A stretch of 14,864 nt of DNA. Source: Pseudomonadota bacterium. Lineage in GTDB: Bacteria > Pseudomonadota > Alphaproteobacteria > Rhizobiales > Beijerinckiaceae. The position numbers were made by a program, and so were the translations under genes. Positions 6,394 through 14,398 of this stretch are shown in pieces (the first letter of the stretch is position 1; every line of letters begins with the position of its first letter). A model generated the notes under the pieces. It was given only the letters and a program-made list of their open reading frames with translations, was not told the origin of the DNA and searched no databases. Location of the stretch: NCBI GenBank assembly GCA_028876585.1, contig JAGWRL010000065.1, positions 1 to 14,864 of the forward strand, given 5' to 3'.

Positions 6394-6406
6394 AACGACC
6401 GTCGTT
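6394..6406. promoter_or_regulatory. inverted repeat upstream of the csbD-family gene, possible operator
   Basis: AACGAC and GTCGTT form a perfect 6-bp dyad around a single C, 25 bp before the csbD-family start. A dyad of this size between ribosome binding site and promoter region is the usual form of a repressor site. No regulator is identifiable. Confidence 0.35.
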
Positions 6407-6419
6407 GCGGATTGAGCGA

Positions 6420-6436
6420 CCCCCCGGATTAGGGGG
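6420..6436. repeat. C-run/G-run hairpin in the csbD-ppx intergenic region
   Basis: CCCCCC (6420-6425) and GGGGG (6432-6436) can form a 5-bp stem with GGATTA between. It lies in the 215-bp divergent region between the csbD-family and ppx genes, which also holds the perfect palindrome TTGCCGGCAA at 6457-6466. Significance is unclear. Confidence 0.3.
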
Positions 6437-6583
6437 CATGGCGCCCATTGCATAATTTGCCGGCAAGCTAGCGTCGTCCACAAACACCCGCTTCGCTCGG
6501 CAATGCCGAAACGCGTATCCTGTCCCCGCATTCGCCCCAGGCGCCATAGGCGCGTGGCGCTTTGGCGTGCTACAGCGCGCTTT

Positions 6584-8110
6584 ATGAACGACGCCCCGAA
6601 ACGCCCGCTCGACCTTGAGCCCGCCGTGGAGCGAAAGCCGCCCTATGGCATCGTCGATATCGGCTCGAATTCGGTCCGCCTCGTCGTCTACGATCAGCTC
6701 GGCCGCGCGCCGCTGCCGCGCTTCAACGAGAAATCCCTGTGCCGGCTCGGCGAGGGGCTGGCCGAGACCGGGGCGATCCGGGCCGACAATTTCCGCCGCA
6801 CGGTCGAGGCGACGCGCCGTTTCGCCGCCATCGCGGAAGCGATGCATGTGGGCGAACTCGACGTCACCGCCACCGAGGCGATCCGCCGCGCCAGCAACGG
6901 CCCGGAGCTCGCCGCCGCGATCGAGGCCGAATCGGGCCTCAAGGTGCGCGTGCTCGGCGGCGCGGAGGAGGCGCATTACTCGACGCTCGGCGTGATCTCC
7001 GGCTTTTTCCGCCCCGTCGGCTCGGTCGGCGACATGGGCGGCGGCTCGCTCGAAGTGGCGCTGGCGCTCGATGACCGGGTCGGCGACGTCTCGGTCAGCC
7101 TGCCGCTCGGCGCGCTGCCGGTCGAGGCGATGCTGGCGCAGGGGCGCGAGGAGGCCAAGCGCGAGGTCGACGAGCGGCTGCGCAGCGGCTTGCCGATGTC
7201 GCTGTCGAAGCCGGTGTTCTACGCCGTCGGGGGCGGCTGGCGCGCGCTCGCCAAGGCGCATATGGCGATCACCAAGGCGCCGGTGCGGGTGACGCACGGC
7301 TACGCGCTGTCGGCGGCGGAAGCGCGCGAATTCGCCAAATCGATCTGGCGGCCGGCGCCGACTAAGGCGGCCGCGATCCCCGGCGTGCAGTCGCGGCGCG
7401 CGCGCAGCCTGCCCTCCGCCGCGCTGGCGCTCGACCGCGTGCTGAAGCGGCTGGGGCCGGAACGGGTCGTGTTCTCGGCGCTCGGCCTGCGCGAGGGGCT
7501 GTTGTTCTCGAAACTGACGCGCGAGGAGCGCTATCTCGATCCGCTGGTCGAGGGCGCGCGGCTGATCGGCCTGCCGGCGGCGCGGGTGCCCGAATTCGCC
7601 GCCGCGCTGGCGGACTGGACCGCCGAACTGTTTCCCGGCGAGACGGCGGGCGAGACGCGGCTGCGCGTCGCTGCCTGCGCCCTGTCCGACATCGCCTGGC
7701 GCGACGCGCCGGAACTGCGGGCGGAGGAGACGTTCCGCCGCGTGCTGCAATTCCCGTTCATCGGGCTCGACCATCCCGATCGCGTGTTTCTCGCCGCCGC
7801 CTTGCATTTCCGCTACGATTACAAGGCCGACGCGCCCTGGCTGGAGCCGGCGATCCGGCTGATCGGCGACGGCGCGCGCCGCCGCGCCCGCATTCTGGGC
7901 TCCGCGCTCAGGCTCGCCTATCGCTTCTCCGGCGTCAGCCGCGCAGTGCTCGAAAGCGCGCATCTGAAGACGCAGGGCGACCGGCTGGTGCTCGAAGTCG
8001 CGCCCGCCGCGCGCGCGCCCGACAGCGAGGTGGTGGCCGAGCGGCTCAAATGGCTGGCGAGCGCGATGGGCCTGCGCGGCGGCGCGGTGGTCGAGCGCGA
8101 CCTTAATTGA
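6584..8110 (+). CDS. ppx: Ppx/GppA-family exopolyphosphatase (508 aa)
   Basis: Cleaves terminal phosphate from inorganic polyphosphate and/or the 5' phosphate of pppGpp. The two activities cannot be separated from sequence alone. The ASKHA-type actin fold is evident from the first phosphate loop GIVDIGSNSVRLVVYD (residues 22-37), the acidic pair E128/E129 in GGAEEAHYSTLGV where the family has its catalytic glutamate, and the second loop VGDMGGGSLEVAL (148-160). GYALSAAEA and RARSLPSAALALDRVLKRLG (the 'R...lp.g..il..l' motif) follow. The rest, from about residue 315, is the alphaproteobacterial C-terminal helical domain. The start ATG at 6584 is preferred to upstream frame extension because the 27 upstream residues are Arg-rich and unlike the family; no clear Shine-Dalgarno sequence is seen, so a short leader is likely. 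Its stop overlaps the convergent permease gene by 8 bp. Confidence 0.92.
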   Translation: MNDAPKRPLDLEPAVERKPPYGIVDIGSNSVRLVVYDQLGRAPLPRFNEKSLCRLGEGLAETGAIRADNFRRTVEATRRFAAIAEAMHVGELDVTATEAIRRASNGPELAAAIEAESGLKVRVLGGAEEAHYSTLGVISGFFRPVGSVGDMGGGSLEVALALDDRVGDVSVSLPLGALPVEAMLAQGREEAKREVDERLRSGLPMSLSKPVFYAVGGGWRALAKAHMAITKAPVRVTHGYALSAAEAREFAKSIWRPAPTKAAAIPGVQSRRARSLPSAALALDRVLKRLGPERVVFSALGLREGLLFSKLTREERYLDPLVEGARLIGLPAARVPEFAAALADWTAELFPGETAGETRLRVAACALSDIAWRDAPELRAEETFRRVLQFPFIGLDHPDRVFLAAALHFRYDYKADAPWLEPAIRLIGDGARRRARILGSALRLAYRFSGVSRAVLESAHLKTQGDRLVLEVAPAARAPDSEVVAERLKWLASAMGLRGGAVVERDLN

Positions 8111-8930
8111 ACGCGACGTGCCGGCGCGCCCGCTGCACCAGCGGCAGGCCGATCGCCGTCAGCCCGAGCGACCAATAGACCACGTACATCGGGTCGTAGT
8201 AATATTTGATGTCGCCGCCGAACATGCCGGCGCGCATCATCTCGATATTGCTGACCAGCGGCGACCACAGCACCGCCTCGCGCCACTCCTGCGGCAGCCA
8301 GTCGGCCATGTTGAACACGCCGGTGAACGGCAGCGTGATATAGAGCAGCGGCGGCAGGAACTGCTCGGTCGCCTCGTACATTTCGCTCAACGCGGAGACG
8401 CACAGGCCGAACGCGACGCCAAACCAGGCTTGCAGGAAATAACCGCCGGCGAACAGCAGCGGGTCGTTCATCGGATCGACGAAGCCGAGCAGCGACAGCG
8501 GGATGAAGGCGACGAAAAACGCCGTCAGGATCGCGACCACTTCGAGCAGCGAGCGGGCGAGCAGCGCGTCGATCAGGCTGATGTTGCGGTGGAACAGCAA
8601 CCCCATGCTGTTGCGGATCGAATGCACCTGCTTGCCGGAGAGATGGCGCCACAGCGTGATCATGGTGTAGCCCGACAGCGCGAACGGCACCACGCCAATG
8701 CCGTGCCCGTGCGTCTGGCCGCCGATGGTCCACATCAGCATCACGCCGCAGGTGAGCACCAGCGGCTCGCCGATGACCCAGAAGAAGCCGAGGTTCTCAT
8801 GGCCGAAATGCATCGTGCCCTCGCGCATGATGAGCGCGCCGATGATGCGGGAATTCACGGCGAGCGCGCGCCAGAAGGTTTGGCGCGGCCGGGTCGGGGT
8901 GTGAATCGCTGACGTGGTGGCGAAGGTCAT
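8103..8930 (-). CDS. ABC-2 type permease, polysaccharide export (KpsM/RkpT-like, 275 aa)
   Basis: An inner-membrane protein with about six hydrophobic segments (roughly residues 49-69, 78-94, 126-150, 158-182, 190-208 and 247-267). It has the conserved early region IIGALIMREGTMHFGHENLG followed by FFWVIGEPL, typical of KpsM-like capsule exporters in alphaproteobacteria. The ATPase partner (KpsT-like) is not encoded in the window, and the gene stands alone between ppx (convergent) and a hydrolase gene. The start ATG at 8930 has AGGGA 8 nt upstream. Known: such permeases pair with an ATPase to move lipid-linked capsule or exopolysaccharide across the inner membrane. The substrate here is unknown, and the partner must be supplied from elsewhere. 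An O-antigen exporter (Wzm-like) is an alternative. Confidence 0.88.
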   Translation of the reverse strand: MTFATTSAIHTPTRPRQTFWRALAVNSRIIGALIMREGTMHFGHENLGFFWVIGEPLVLTCGVMLMWTIGGQTHGHGIGVVPFALSGYTMITLWRHLSGKQVHSIRNSMGLLFHRNISLIDALLARSLLEVVAILTAFFVAFIPLSLLGFVDPMNDPLLFAGGYFLQAWFGVAFGLCVSALSEMYEATEQFLPPLLYITLPFTGVFNMADWLPQEWREAVLWSPLVSNIEMMRAGMFGGDIKYYYDPMYVVYWSLGLTAIGLPLVQRARRHVAFN

Positions 8931-9102
8931 GGCGACGTTCCCTGCAAGCGCGGTTTGGTCAATTTATGACGCGGAGGGTAGGGGAATGGGGGCATGCGAC
9001 TCATTGTGGGTAAGGGGCGAATTCCGCAACCCGCCGACCTCGCTGAGGCGGCGCGAAGCGGCCCCGACGCCTGGCGCAATGTCCGCCCCCCTCTCCAAAA
9101 CC

Positions 9103-9915
9103 TCAAACCGCCTCGTCGCCCGCCCCCGTCCTCGCCTTGAGAAAGGCGATGACGCGGCGCTCGGCCTCTTTGGTCGGGCCGTGCTCGGCCAAGTGCACAG
9201 TCAGGGTGGAATGCGGCGGGGCGAAGCCCGGCGCGGCGTCGGCGTCGTCGAGTTCAATCGTCTCGAAGCGGCCGGGAAAGGCGGCGGCCAGCGCCTCGAA
9301 GCGGGCTTTGGGCGATTTCCAGTCGCCGGCGAAGCGTAAGCCGAGCGCGGTCAGGTCCTCGCGCTCCAGCCGCAAACGCACGCAGGCGATCTCGTCGGCG
9401 CTGAGGTCGATCGCGGCGGCGTGCGAGCGCAGCATAGGGGGCAGCGGCAGCGAGGGTTGCGCCAGCACCGGCGCGACCACGGCCGGCTCGGTCATCATCG
9501 CCAGCGCGAAGCCGCCGGTGAAGCACATGCCGACGGCGCCGACGCCGCGCCCGCCGCGCCACGCATGCGCCTGCGCCGCCAAGGCGCGCAGCCAATCGAC
9601 GATCGGACTGGAGCGGCCGCGCCGCCAGACCGTGAATTCGCGGCGAATGCAGATCGTCTCGAACATCGAACGGCGCACGTAACCCGGATCGACCGGCCGG
9701 CCCGGCTCGCCAAACAGCACGGGCAGATAGACGCTCATCCCCGCCGCGACGATGCGGTCGGCGAAGGCGATCACCTGCGGGTGCAGGCCGGGGATTTCGT
9801 GCACGACGACGACCGCCGGCCCCTCCCCACGCGTGTAGACGCGCCGCTCGTAGCCGGCGGCGGCGAAATCGAACCGCTCATAAGCCGACAGCGCCGCCTC
9901 GTGGGGTTGCGACAT
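9103..9915 (-). CDS. dienelactone hydrolase family protein (270 aa)
   Basis: An alpha/beta hydrolase with the dienelactone hydrolase pattern: VVVVHEIPGLHPQV (residues 35-48, with the conserved E40), the nucleophile motif GMCFTGGFAL (C131, where this family has Cys in G.C.GG), and the candidate Asp D198 in RFAGDWKSPKARF and His H235 in PPHSTLTVHL. The triad is therefore complete. Known members hydrolyse dienelactone in chloroaromatic degradation, but many homologues have unknown ester or lactone substrates. No aromatic-degradation genes are nearby, so the substrate is open. The region around residues 85-105 (ETICIRREFTVWRRGRSSPI) is an insertion seen in a longer subgroup. The start ATG at 9915 has TTGGAG 6 nt upstream. 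No signal peptide, so it is likely cytoplasmic. Confidence 0.9.
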   Translation of the reverse strand: MSQPHEAALSAYERFDFAAAGYERRVYTRGEGPAVVVVHEIPGLHPQVIAFADRIVAAGMSVYLPVLFGEPGRPVDPGYVRRSMFETICIRREFTVWRRGRSSPIVDWLRALAAQAHAWRGGRGVGAVGMCFTGGFALAMMTEPAVVAPVLAQPSLPLPPMLRSHAAAIDLSADEIACVRLRLEREDLTALGLRFAGDWKSPKARFEALAAAFPGRFETIELDDADAAPGFAPPHSTLTVHLAEHGPTKEAERRVIAFLKARTGAGDEAV

Positions 9916-10261
9916 TCGCTTTCTCCAAATCGGCCGCGTGAACTTCAGTCGTTGTTAACTAGGGTCATTTAATCACGACATGCGATCCGCCCGGCGCCGC
10001 CTTTGAGGCCAAGCCGGGAGGCATGAAGCCGCTGGATCCCGCCGGCCCGACCCGGTCTTTCCCATTTCATATTGAGCCCGACGACGCGCCCGTTGCGTCG
10101 CGGCTCGCCGACGGCGGCGCGGCCGAGCCGCTGAGGACGAATCGATCGATGCATTCTCGTGTGGAGCGCCGCTCTATCGCAGACCCGCCGGCCGCCGCGC
10201 GCGGCGACGGGGCGATCCCCTTCTGTCCGCCGTTTCCCCCTATCTTGCAAGGAGGCCCCGC
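9916..10261. promoter_or_regulatory. 346-bp leader region upstream of the chemotaxis operon
   Basis: No gene supported. The A/T-rich stretch 9950-9975 (containing GTTAAC and TTTAATC) probably holds the divergent promoter for the hydrolase and, further right, the che operon promoter, but no -35/-10 pair fits well and no TTAA-N7-TTAA CtrA site is present (the two TTAA are 10 nt apart). Downstream lie a perfect 8-bp stem GCGGCTCG/CGAGCCGC at 10100-10107/10124-10131, the palindrome ATCGATCGAT at 10141-10150 and the 14-bp palindrome CGCCGCGCGCGGCG at 10193-10206. The leader ends in AAGGAGG (10249-10255). Confidence 0.4.
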
Positions 10262-10549
10262 GTGTCCGCTCCCCGCGTGATCGAACTGCCCGAAAATCTC
10301 GACATGCCGGTGGCCGCGCAACTGGTCGAGGCTTTCCTCAAGCTGGCCGGCGAGCCGGTCGCGATCGACGCCTCGAAGGTCAGCCGGCTCGGCGCCTCCT
10401 GCCTTCAGGTGCTGCTGGCGGCCGCCCGCAGCTGGAACGTGGAGGGCCACGCGTTGACGCTCTCCAACGCTTCCGCCCGGTTTCTTGAAGACCTCAATCT
10501 GCTCGGCCTGGAGCCGGACACGTTCCTGACTGGAGTCATCGCCCCATGA
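10262..10549 (+). CDS. cheS: CheS-like STAS domain chemotaxis protein (95 aa)
   Basis: A single STAS domain of 95 residues, the size of S. meliloti CheS (97 aa). The hallmark segment is PVAIDASKVSRLGASCLQVL (residues 32-50 and flank), where classical anti-anti-sigma STAS proteins have '.D.S.V..MDSSGL'. The position of the usual phosphorylated serine is alanine (A45 in LGASC), so phosphorylation at that site is unlikely; S46 remains. Known: in S. meliloti CheS binds CheA and speeds dephosphorylation of CheY1, helping to terminate the signal. The start is GTG, set by the strong AAGGAGG 6 nt upstream. Its stop overlaps the cheY start (ATGA), a coupled pair. The gene position as first in the che operon supports the name. 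A sigma-regulator role is less likely given the context. Confidence 0.82.
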   Translation: MSAPRVIELPENLDMPVAAQLVEAFLKLAGEPVAIDASKVSRLGASCLQVLLAAARSWNVEGHALTLSNASARFLEDLNLLGLEPDTFLTGVIAP

Positions 10550-10911
10550 GCATGAAAATACTCACCGTCGACGATTCGCGCACGATGCGCGACATGTTGC
10601 GGCTCGCGCTGACGAGCGCCGGTTTCAACGTCGTGCAAGCGGTCGACGGGCTCGACGGGCTCGATGTGCTCGACCGCGAAAACCCCGAGCTGGTGATCAC
10701 CGACATCAACATGCCGAAGATGGACGGCTTCGGCTTCATCGAAGGCGCGCGCCGGATCGACCGCTTCCGCGTCGTGCCGATCCTGGTGCTGACCACCGAG
10801 AGCGATCCCGACAAGAAGCTTCGCGCCAAGAACGCCGGCGCGACGGGTTGGATCGTCAAGCCGTTCGATCCCGTCAAACTCGTCGACGTGATCCGTCGCG
10901 TGGCCGCGTAA
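10546..10911 (+). CDS. cheY: CheY response regulator (121 aa)
   Basis: A stand-alone receiver domain. It has the acidic pocket D9/D10 (LTVDDSRTMRDML), phospho-acceptor D53 (VITDINMPKMDGFGF), T84 (LVLTTESDPDK) and K105 (GWIVKPFDPVKL), with the expected length of 121. Known: CheA phosphorylates CheY, which changes flagellar motor rotation. In S. meliloti the product of the gene in this position is CheY1, a phosphate sink rather than the main motor regulator, and CheY2 lies after cheB. Whether that holds here cannot be told because the end of the operon is outside the window. The start is ATG at 10546, overlapping the cheS stop, with GGAG at 10532-10535. An ATG two codons later is possible. Downstream gap to cheA is 21 bp. 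Confidence 0.95.
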   Translation: MSMKILTVDDSRTMRDMLRLALTSAGFNVVQAVDGLDGLDVLDRENPELVITDINMPKMDGFGFIEGARRIDRFRVVPILVLTTESDPDKKLRAKNAGATGWIVKPFDPVKLVDVIRRVAA

Positions 10912-10917
10912 AGCCAT

Positions 10918-10927
10918 CCCCCGGGGG
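10918..10927. repeat. perfect CCCCCGGGGG palindrome before cheA
   Basis: This 10-bp palindrome lies in the 21-bp cheY-cheA gap, with its G-run 5 nt before the cheA ATG. The G-run may serve as the ribosome binding site, or pairing may hide it. The effect on cheA translation is not predictable from sequence. Confidence 0.4.
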
Positions 10928-10932
10928 CCGTC

Positions 10933-13044
10933 ATGGATCCGATGCAGGCGATTAGAGACACGTTCTTCCAGGAATGCGAGGAGCAGCTGGGCGAACTGGA
11001 AACCGGGCTCCTGGCGATGCAGGAAGGCTCGGCCGACGACGAGACCGTCAACGCGGTGTTCCGCGCGGTGCATTCGATCAAGGGCGGCGCGGGCGCGTTC
11101 AAGCTCGACCGGCTGGTCAAATTCGCGCATGCGTTCGAGACCACGCTCGACAAGATCCGCAACGCCGTGCTGGCGCCGTCGGACGCGGTGATGAAGACCA
11201 TGTTGCGCGCCGCCGACGTGCTCGCCGATCTGGTGACCGCCTCGCGCGAGAACGGCGCCTTCGACGACGCGCGCTCCAACGAACTGATCGCCGAACTCAA
11301 CGCCCATTGCGAGGCCAAGGCGGCGGCGCCGCAGGAGGCGCCGGCCGAGGAGGAGACGGAGGCCAATCCGTTCGACGCGCTCGGCTGGGAGCCGCTGACG
11401 CTGTCGCTCGATCCCGAGATCAACGAATATGTGATCGTGTTCCGGCCCAAGCCCGAGCTTTACGCCAAGGGCAACGAGACCACGCGGCTGATGCGCGAAT
11501 TGTCGCGGCTCGGCTCGCTGACGGTTCATTGCGAAATCGCCGACGTGCCGCTGCTGGTCAATTGCGAGCCGGAGCAATCCTATCTCTCCTGGCGCGCGAC
11601 GTTGCGCAGCGTGCAGGACATCGCCGCCGTGCAGGGGGTGTTCGAATTCGTCGACGGCGATTGCCATCTCGACATCGAGCGGGTCGAGCCGGCGCCGGCG
11701 CCGGAGCACGCGCCGGCCCAGCCGGCGGCCGAAGCCGCGCCGGAGGCGGCCTGCGAGGTCAAGGCGGCCGAGGAGCCGAAGGCGCAGGCCCCGGCCCCGC
11801 GCGAGGCGGCCAAGGCGGAAGCGGGCGGGCCGGGCAATGCGACGCAGAACACGATCCGCGTCGATCTCGACCGGGTCGACCGGCTGATCAACCTGGTCGG
11901 CGAACTCGTCATCAACCAGGCGATGCTGACGCAGCGCGTGCTGGAGGCCGGCGCGGTCAAGAACGCCTCGATCGCCACCGGCCTCGACGATCTCGAACAT
12001 CTGACGCGCGAGATCCAGGAAAGCGTGATGGCGATCCGCGCCCAGCCGGTGCGGCCTCTGTTCCAGCGCATGTCGCGCATCGTGCGCGAGATCGCCGACG
12101 CGACCGGCAAGAACGTGCGGCTCAAGACGGAAGGGGAGGGCGCGGAGGTCGACCGCACCGTGATCGAACGGCTCGCCGACCCGCTGACGCACATGATCCG
12201 CAACGCCGTCGATCACGGCCTGGAGCGCCCGGACGCGCGCATCGCCGCCGGCAAGCCGGCGCAGGGCGAGGTGCGGCTGTCGGCGGCGCACAAATCGGGC
12301 CGGGTGGTGATCGAGATCGCCGACGACGGGCGCGGCATCGACCGGCCGAAGGTGAAGTCGATCGCGATCCGCAAGGGGCTGATTCCGCCGGACGCGCAAC
12401 TGACCGACAGCGAGATCGACAATCTGCTGTTCATGCCCGGATTCTCCACGGCGGAGACGGTCTCCAACATCTCCGGCCGCGGCGTCGGCATGGATGTGGT
12501 GAAGCGCTCGATCCAGGCGCTCGGCGGCCGCATCGCCATTACGACCCGGCTCGGCCACGGCTCGACCTTCTCGCTCAGCCTGCCGCTGACGCTCGCCGTG
12601 CTCGACGGCATGGTGGTGCGGGTGGCGGATCAGACGCTGGTGGTGCCGCTCAACTCGATCCTGGAGACGATGAAGCCGAAGGCCGGCGAGGTCTACGGGC
12701 TCGGCCCCGACAGTCAGGTGATGGGCATTCGCGGCGGCTTCACGCCGTTGATCGACGTCGGCTATGCGCTTGGCTTCCGCTCGCATCGCGCCGATCCGAT
12801 GACCGGCGTGACGCTGCTGGTGGAGACCGAGGGCGGGGTGCGCAGCGCGCTGATGGTGGATGCGATCCAGGATCAGCGGCAGGTCGTGATCAAGAGCCTG
12901 GAGTCCAACTACGGCCATGTCGAAGGCATCGCCGCCGCGACCATTCTGGGCGACGGCCGCATCGCGCTGATCCTCGACACCGACGCGATCGTCAACTCGA
13001 CGTCGGGGCGCAACTCACCTTCCGAAATGCTGCTAGCGGGATAA
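10933..13044 (+). CDS. cheA: CheA chemotaxis sensor histidine kinase (703 aa)
   Basis: A complete CheA. The HPt domain has the phospho-acceptor H47 in [13 protein letters not shown]. Residues 152-255 form a P2-like CheY/CheB-docking domain ([16 protein letters not shown]). An alanine/proline-rich linker follows (about 255-305). The dimerisation region starts at 307 ([19 protein letters not shown]). The ATP-binding module has the N box with N424 in [13 protein letters not shown], the G1 box D464-D465-G466 (DDGRGID), the phosphate-loop region [15 protein letters not shown] and G2 box [10 protein letters not shown] (515-524). The CheW-like P5 domain runs from about 556. Chemoreceptor signals control its autophosphorylation; phosphate then passes to CheY and CheB. 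Length and domain order are normal for alphaproteobacteria. The start ATG has only a GGGGG run upstream. All catalytic residues are present, so the kinase should be active. Confidence 0.97.
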   Translation: MDPMQAIRDTFFQECEEQLGELETGLLAMQEGSADDETVNAVFRAVHSIKGGAGAFKLDRLVKFAHAFETTLDKIRNAVLAPSDAVMKTMLRAADVLADLVTASRENGAFDDARSNELIAELNAHCEAKAAAPQEAPAEEETEANPFDALGWEPLTLSLDPEINEYVIVFRPKPELYAKGNETTRLMRELSRLGSLTVHCEIADVPLLVNCEPEQSYLSWRATLRSVQDIAAVQGVFEFVDGDCHLDIERVEPAPAPEHAPAQPAAEAAPEAACEVKAAEEPKAQAPAPREAAKAEAGGPGNATQNTIRVDLDRVDRLINLVGELVINQAMLTQRVLEAGAVKNASIATGLDDLEHLTREIQESVMAIRAQPVRPLFQRMSRIVREIADATGKNVRLKTEGEGAEVDRTVIERLADPLTHMIRNAVDHGLERPDARIAAGKPAQGEVRLSAAHKSGRVVIEIADDGRGIDRPKVKSIAIRKGLIPPDAQLTDSEIDNLLFMPGFSTAETVSNISGRGVGMDVVKRSIQALGGRIAITTRLGHGSTFSLSLPLTLAVLDGMVVRVADQTLVVPLNSILETMKPKAGEVYGLGPDSQVMGIRGGFTPLIDVGYALGFRSHRADPMTGVTLLVETEGGVRSALMVDAIQDQRQVVIKSLESNYGHVEGIAAATILGDGRIALILDTDAIVNSTSGRNSPSEMLLAG

Positions 13045-13049
13045 GGGTC

Positions 13050-13514
13050 ATGGCTGAGATGGAACTGAAAGCTTCGGGCGCGCGCGAATACATCACCTTC
13101 CGCATCGGCGCGCAGTTTTATTGCATCGACATCATGTCGGTGCGCGAGATTCGCGGCTGGACGCCGGCGACCACGCTGCCGCGCGCGCCCGGCTTCGTGC
13201 GCGGCGTCATCAACCTGCGCGGCGTGGTGCTGCCGATCATCGACCTGGCCGACCGGCTCGGCTTCGATCCGACCGAACCGACGGCGCGTCATGTCATCAT
13301 CGTCGCCCAGACCGGGCGGCAGGTGGTCGGGTTGCTGGTCGATGCGGTGTCCGACATCATCAACATGCCGGCCGACAAGGTGCAGCCGACGCCCGACGTC
13401 GGCTCGGACGCGGCGCGCGCCTTCGTGCTCGGCGTGATGGCGATGGACGATCGCATGATTTCGCTGATCGCGCTCGAAAGCGTGATGCCGACGCTGGCGG
13501 GCGAAGCGGCATGA
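13050..13514 (+). CDS. cheW: CheW chemotaxis coupling protein (154 aa)
   Basis: Links chemoreceptors to CheA. The whole protein is one CheW domain: [20 protein letters not shown] (residues 13-32), the conserved [20 protein letters not shown] (47-66, with N55-R57-G58 as the receptor/CheA contact loop), [14 protein letters not shown] (93-106) and the final [16 protein letters not shown]. Length matches the family. The ATG at 13050 lies 5 nt after the cheA stop, with AAGGG partly inside that stop codon. The stop overlaps the cheR start (ATGA), so the genes are translationally coupled. Its reading frame continues upstream through cheA as a non-coding open frame, so the start must be set by homology and the ribosome binding site, not by frame length. 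Confidence 0.96.
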   Translation: MAEMELKASGAREYITFRIGAQFYCIDIMSVREIRGWTPATTLPRAPGFVRGVINLRGVVLPIIDLADRLGFDPTEPTARHVIIVAQTGRQVVGLLVDAVSDIINMPADKVQPTPDVGSDAARAFVLGVMAMDDRMISLIALESVMPTLAGEAA

Positions 13515-14398
13515 CCAGCGCGGCCAAATCGGCCTTCCGCCCGGGCGCGGACGAAACCATCGTGCCCGGCGAATTCACGCTGAGCCGCGACGATTTCCGC
13601 CGCATCAGCGCGATGATCTACGCCGACGCCGGCATCCATCTGTCCGAAGGCAAGGCCGCGCTGGTCTATGCGCGGCTCGCCAAGCGGTTGCGGGCTTTGC
13701 ACATGCAGGCGTTTCGCGATTATTGCGATCTGGTGGCGAGCGCGGACGGGGCGGCCGAGCGGCAGGAGATGCTGTCGTCGCTGACCACCAACGTCACCAA
13801 GTTCTTCCGCGAGCCGCATCATTTCGAGCACCTGAAGACGCATGTGCTGACGCCGCTGGCGCAGCGCGGCGCGATCGGCCGGCTGCGGCTGTGGTCGGCG
13901 GCCTGCTCGACCGGGCAGGAGCCATATTCGATCGCGATGACGCTATTGTCGCTGTGGCCGGAGGCGGTCAACCAGGACGTAAAAATTCTCGCCACCGACA
14001 TCGACCGCAGCGTGCTCGCGGTCGCCGAGGCCGGCGTCTACGCCGAGAGCCTGCTCGACGGGGTCAGCGCCGACCAGCGCAAGCGGTTCTTCGAGCCCGC
14101 GGGCGAGCAGGGCTTTCGCGTCAATGCGGCGCTGCGCCGGCTGGTGACGTTCCGCCCGCTCAATCTGGTGGAGAACTGGCCGATGCGCGGGCCGTTCCAG
14201 GCGATCTTCTGCCGCAACGTCGTGATCTATTTCGACGAGCCGACGCAGCAGGGGGTGTGGGAGAAATTCGCGCCGCGGCTCGCCCCGCAGGGCGCGCTCT
14301 ATATCGGCCATTCCGAGCGGGTGACCGGGCCGGCGGCGGCGTTGCTGCGCAGCGACGGCGTCTCGACCTATCGTCCAATGGGGGCGGCAAAGCGATGA
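13511..14398 (+). CDS. cheR: CheR chemoreceptor methyltransferase (295 aa)
   Basis: Methylates glutamates of chemoreceptors using S-adenosylmethionine. The N-terminal helical domain (residues 21-85) contains [20 protein letters not shown]. The catalytic domain shows the receptor-side motif [17 protein letters not shown] (92-108), the SAM-binding motif [20 protein letters not shown] (124-143), the acidic [17 protein letters not shown] (161-177), and [14 protein letters not shown] (229-242), the 'dlI.CRNVliYF' motif diagnostic of CheR. Length is normal. It is coupled to cheW and cheB by ATGA overlaps at both ends, so stoichiometric expression is likely. No pentapeptide-bearing receptor is encoded here, so its receptors come from elsewhere in the genome. 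Confidence 0.97.
   Translation: MTSAAKSAFRPGADETIVPGEFTLSRDDFRRISAMIYADAGIHLSEGKAALVYARLAKRLRALHMQAFRDYCDLVASADGAAERQEMLSSLTTNVTKFFREPHHFEHLKTHVLTPLAQRGAIGRLRLWSAACSTGQEPYSIAMTLLSLWPEAVNQDVKILATDIDRSVLAVAEAGVYAESLLDGVSADQRKRFFEPAGEQGFRVNAALRRLVTFRPLNLVENWPMRGPFQAIFCRNVVIYFDEPTQQGVWEKFAPRLAPQGALYIGHSERVTGPAAALLRSDGVSTYRPMGAAKR

Noticed and set aside
9954..9974. Paired TTAA elements as a CtrA binding site
   Set aside because: The two TTAA are 10 nt apart; the CtrA consensus needs 7.
10023..10280. 85-codon plus-strand frame before cheS
   Set aside because: It overlaps the strong ribosome binding site and start of cheS in another frame and has no start signal or family resemblance.
10405..12918. 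837-codon open frame on the minus strand opposite cheA
   Set aside because: It is a by-product of the GC-rich third positions of cheA. Its translation is Arg/His/Gln-rich without family motifs, and cheA on the plus strand is unambiguous.
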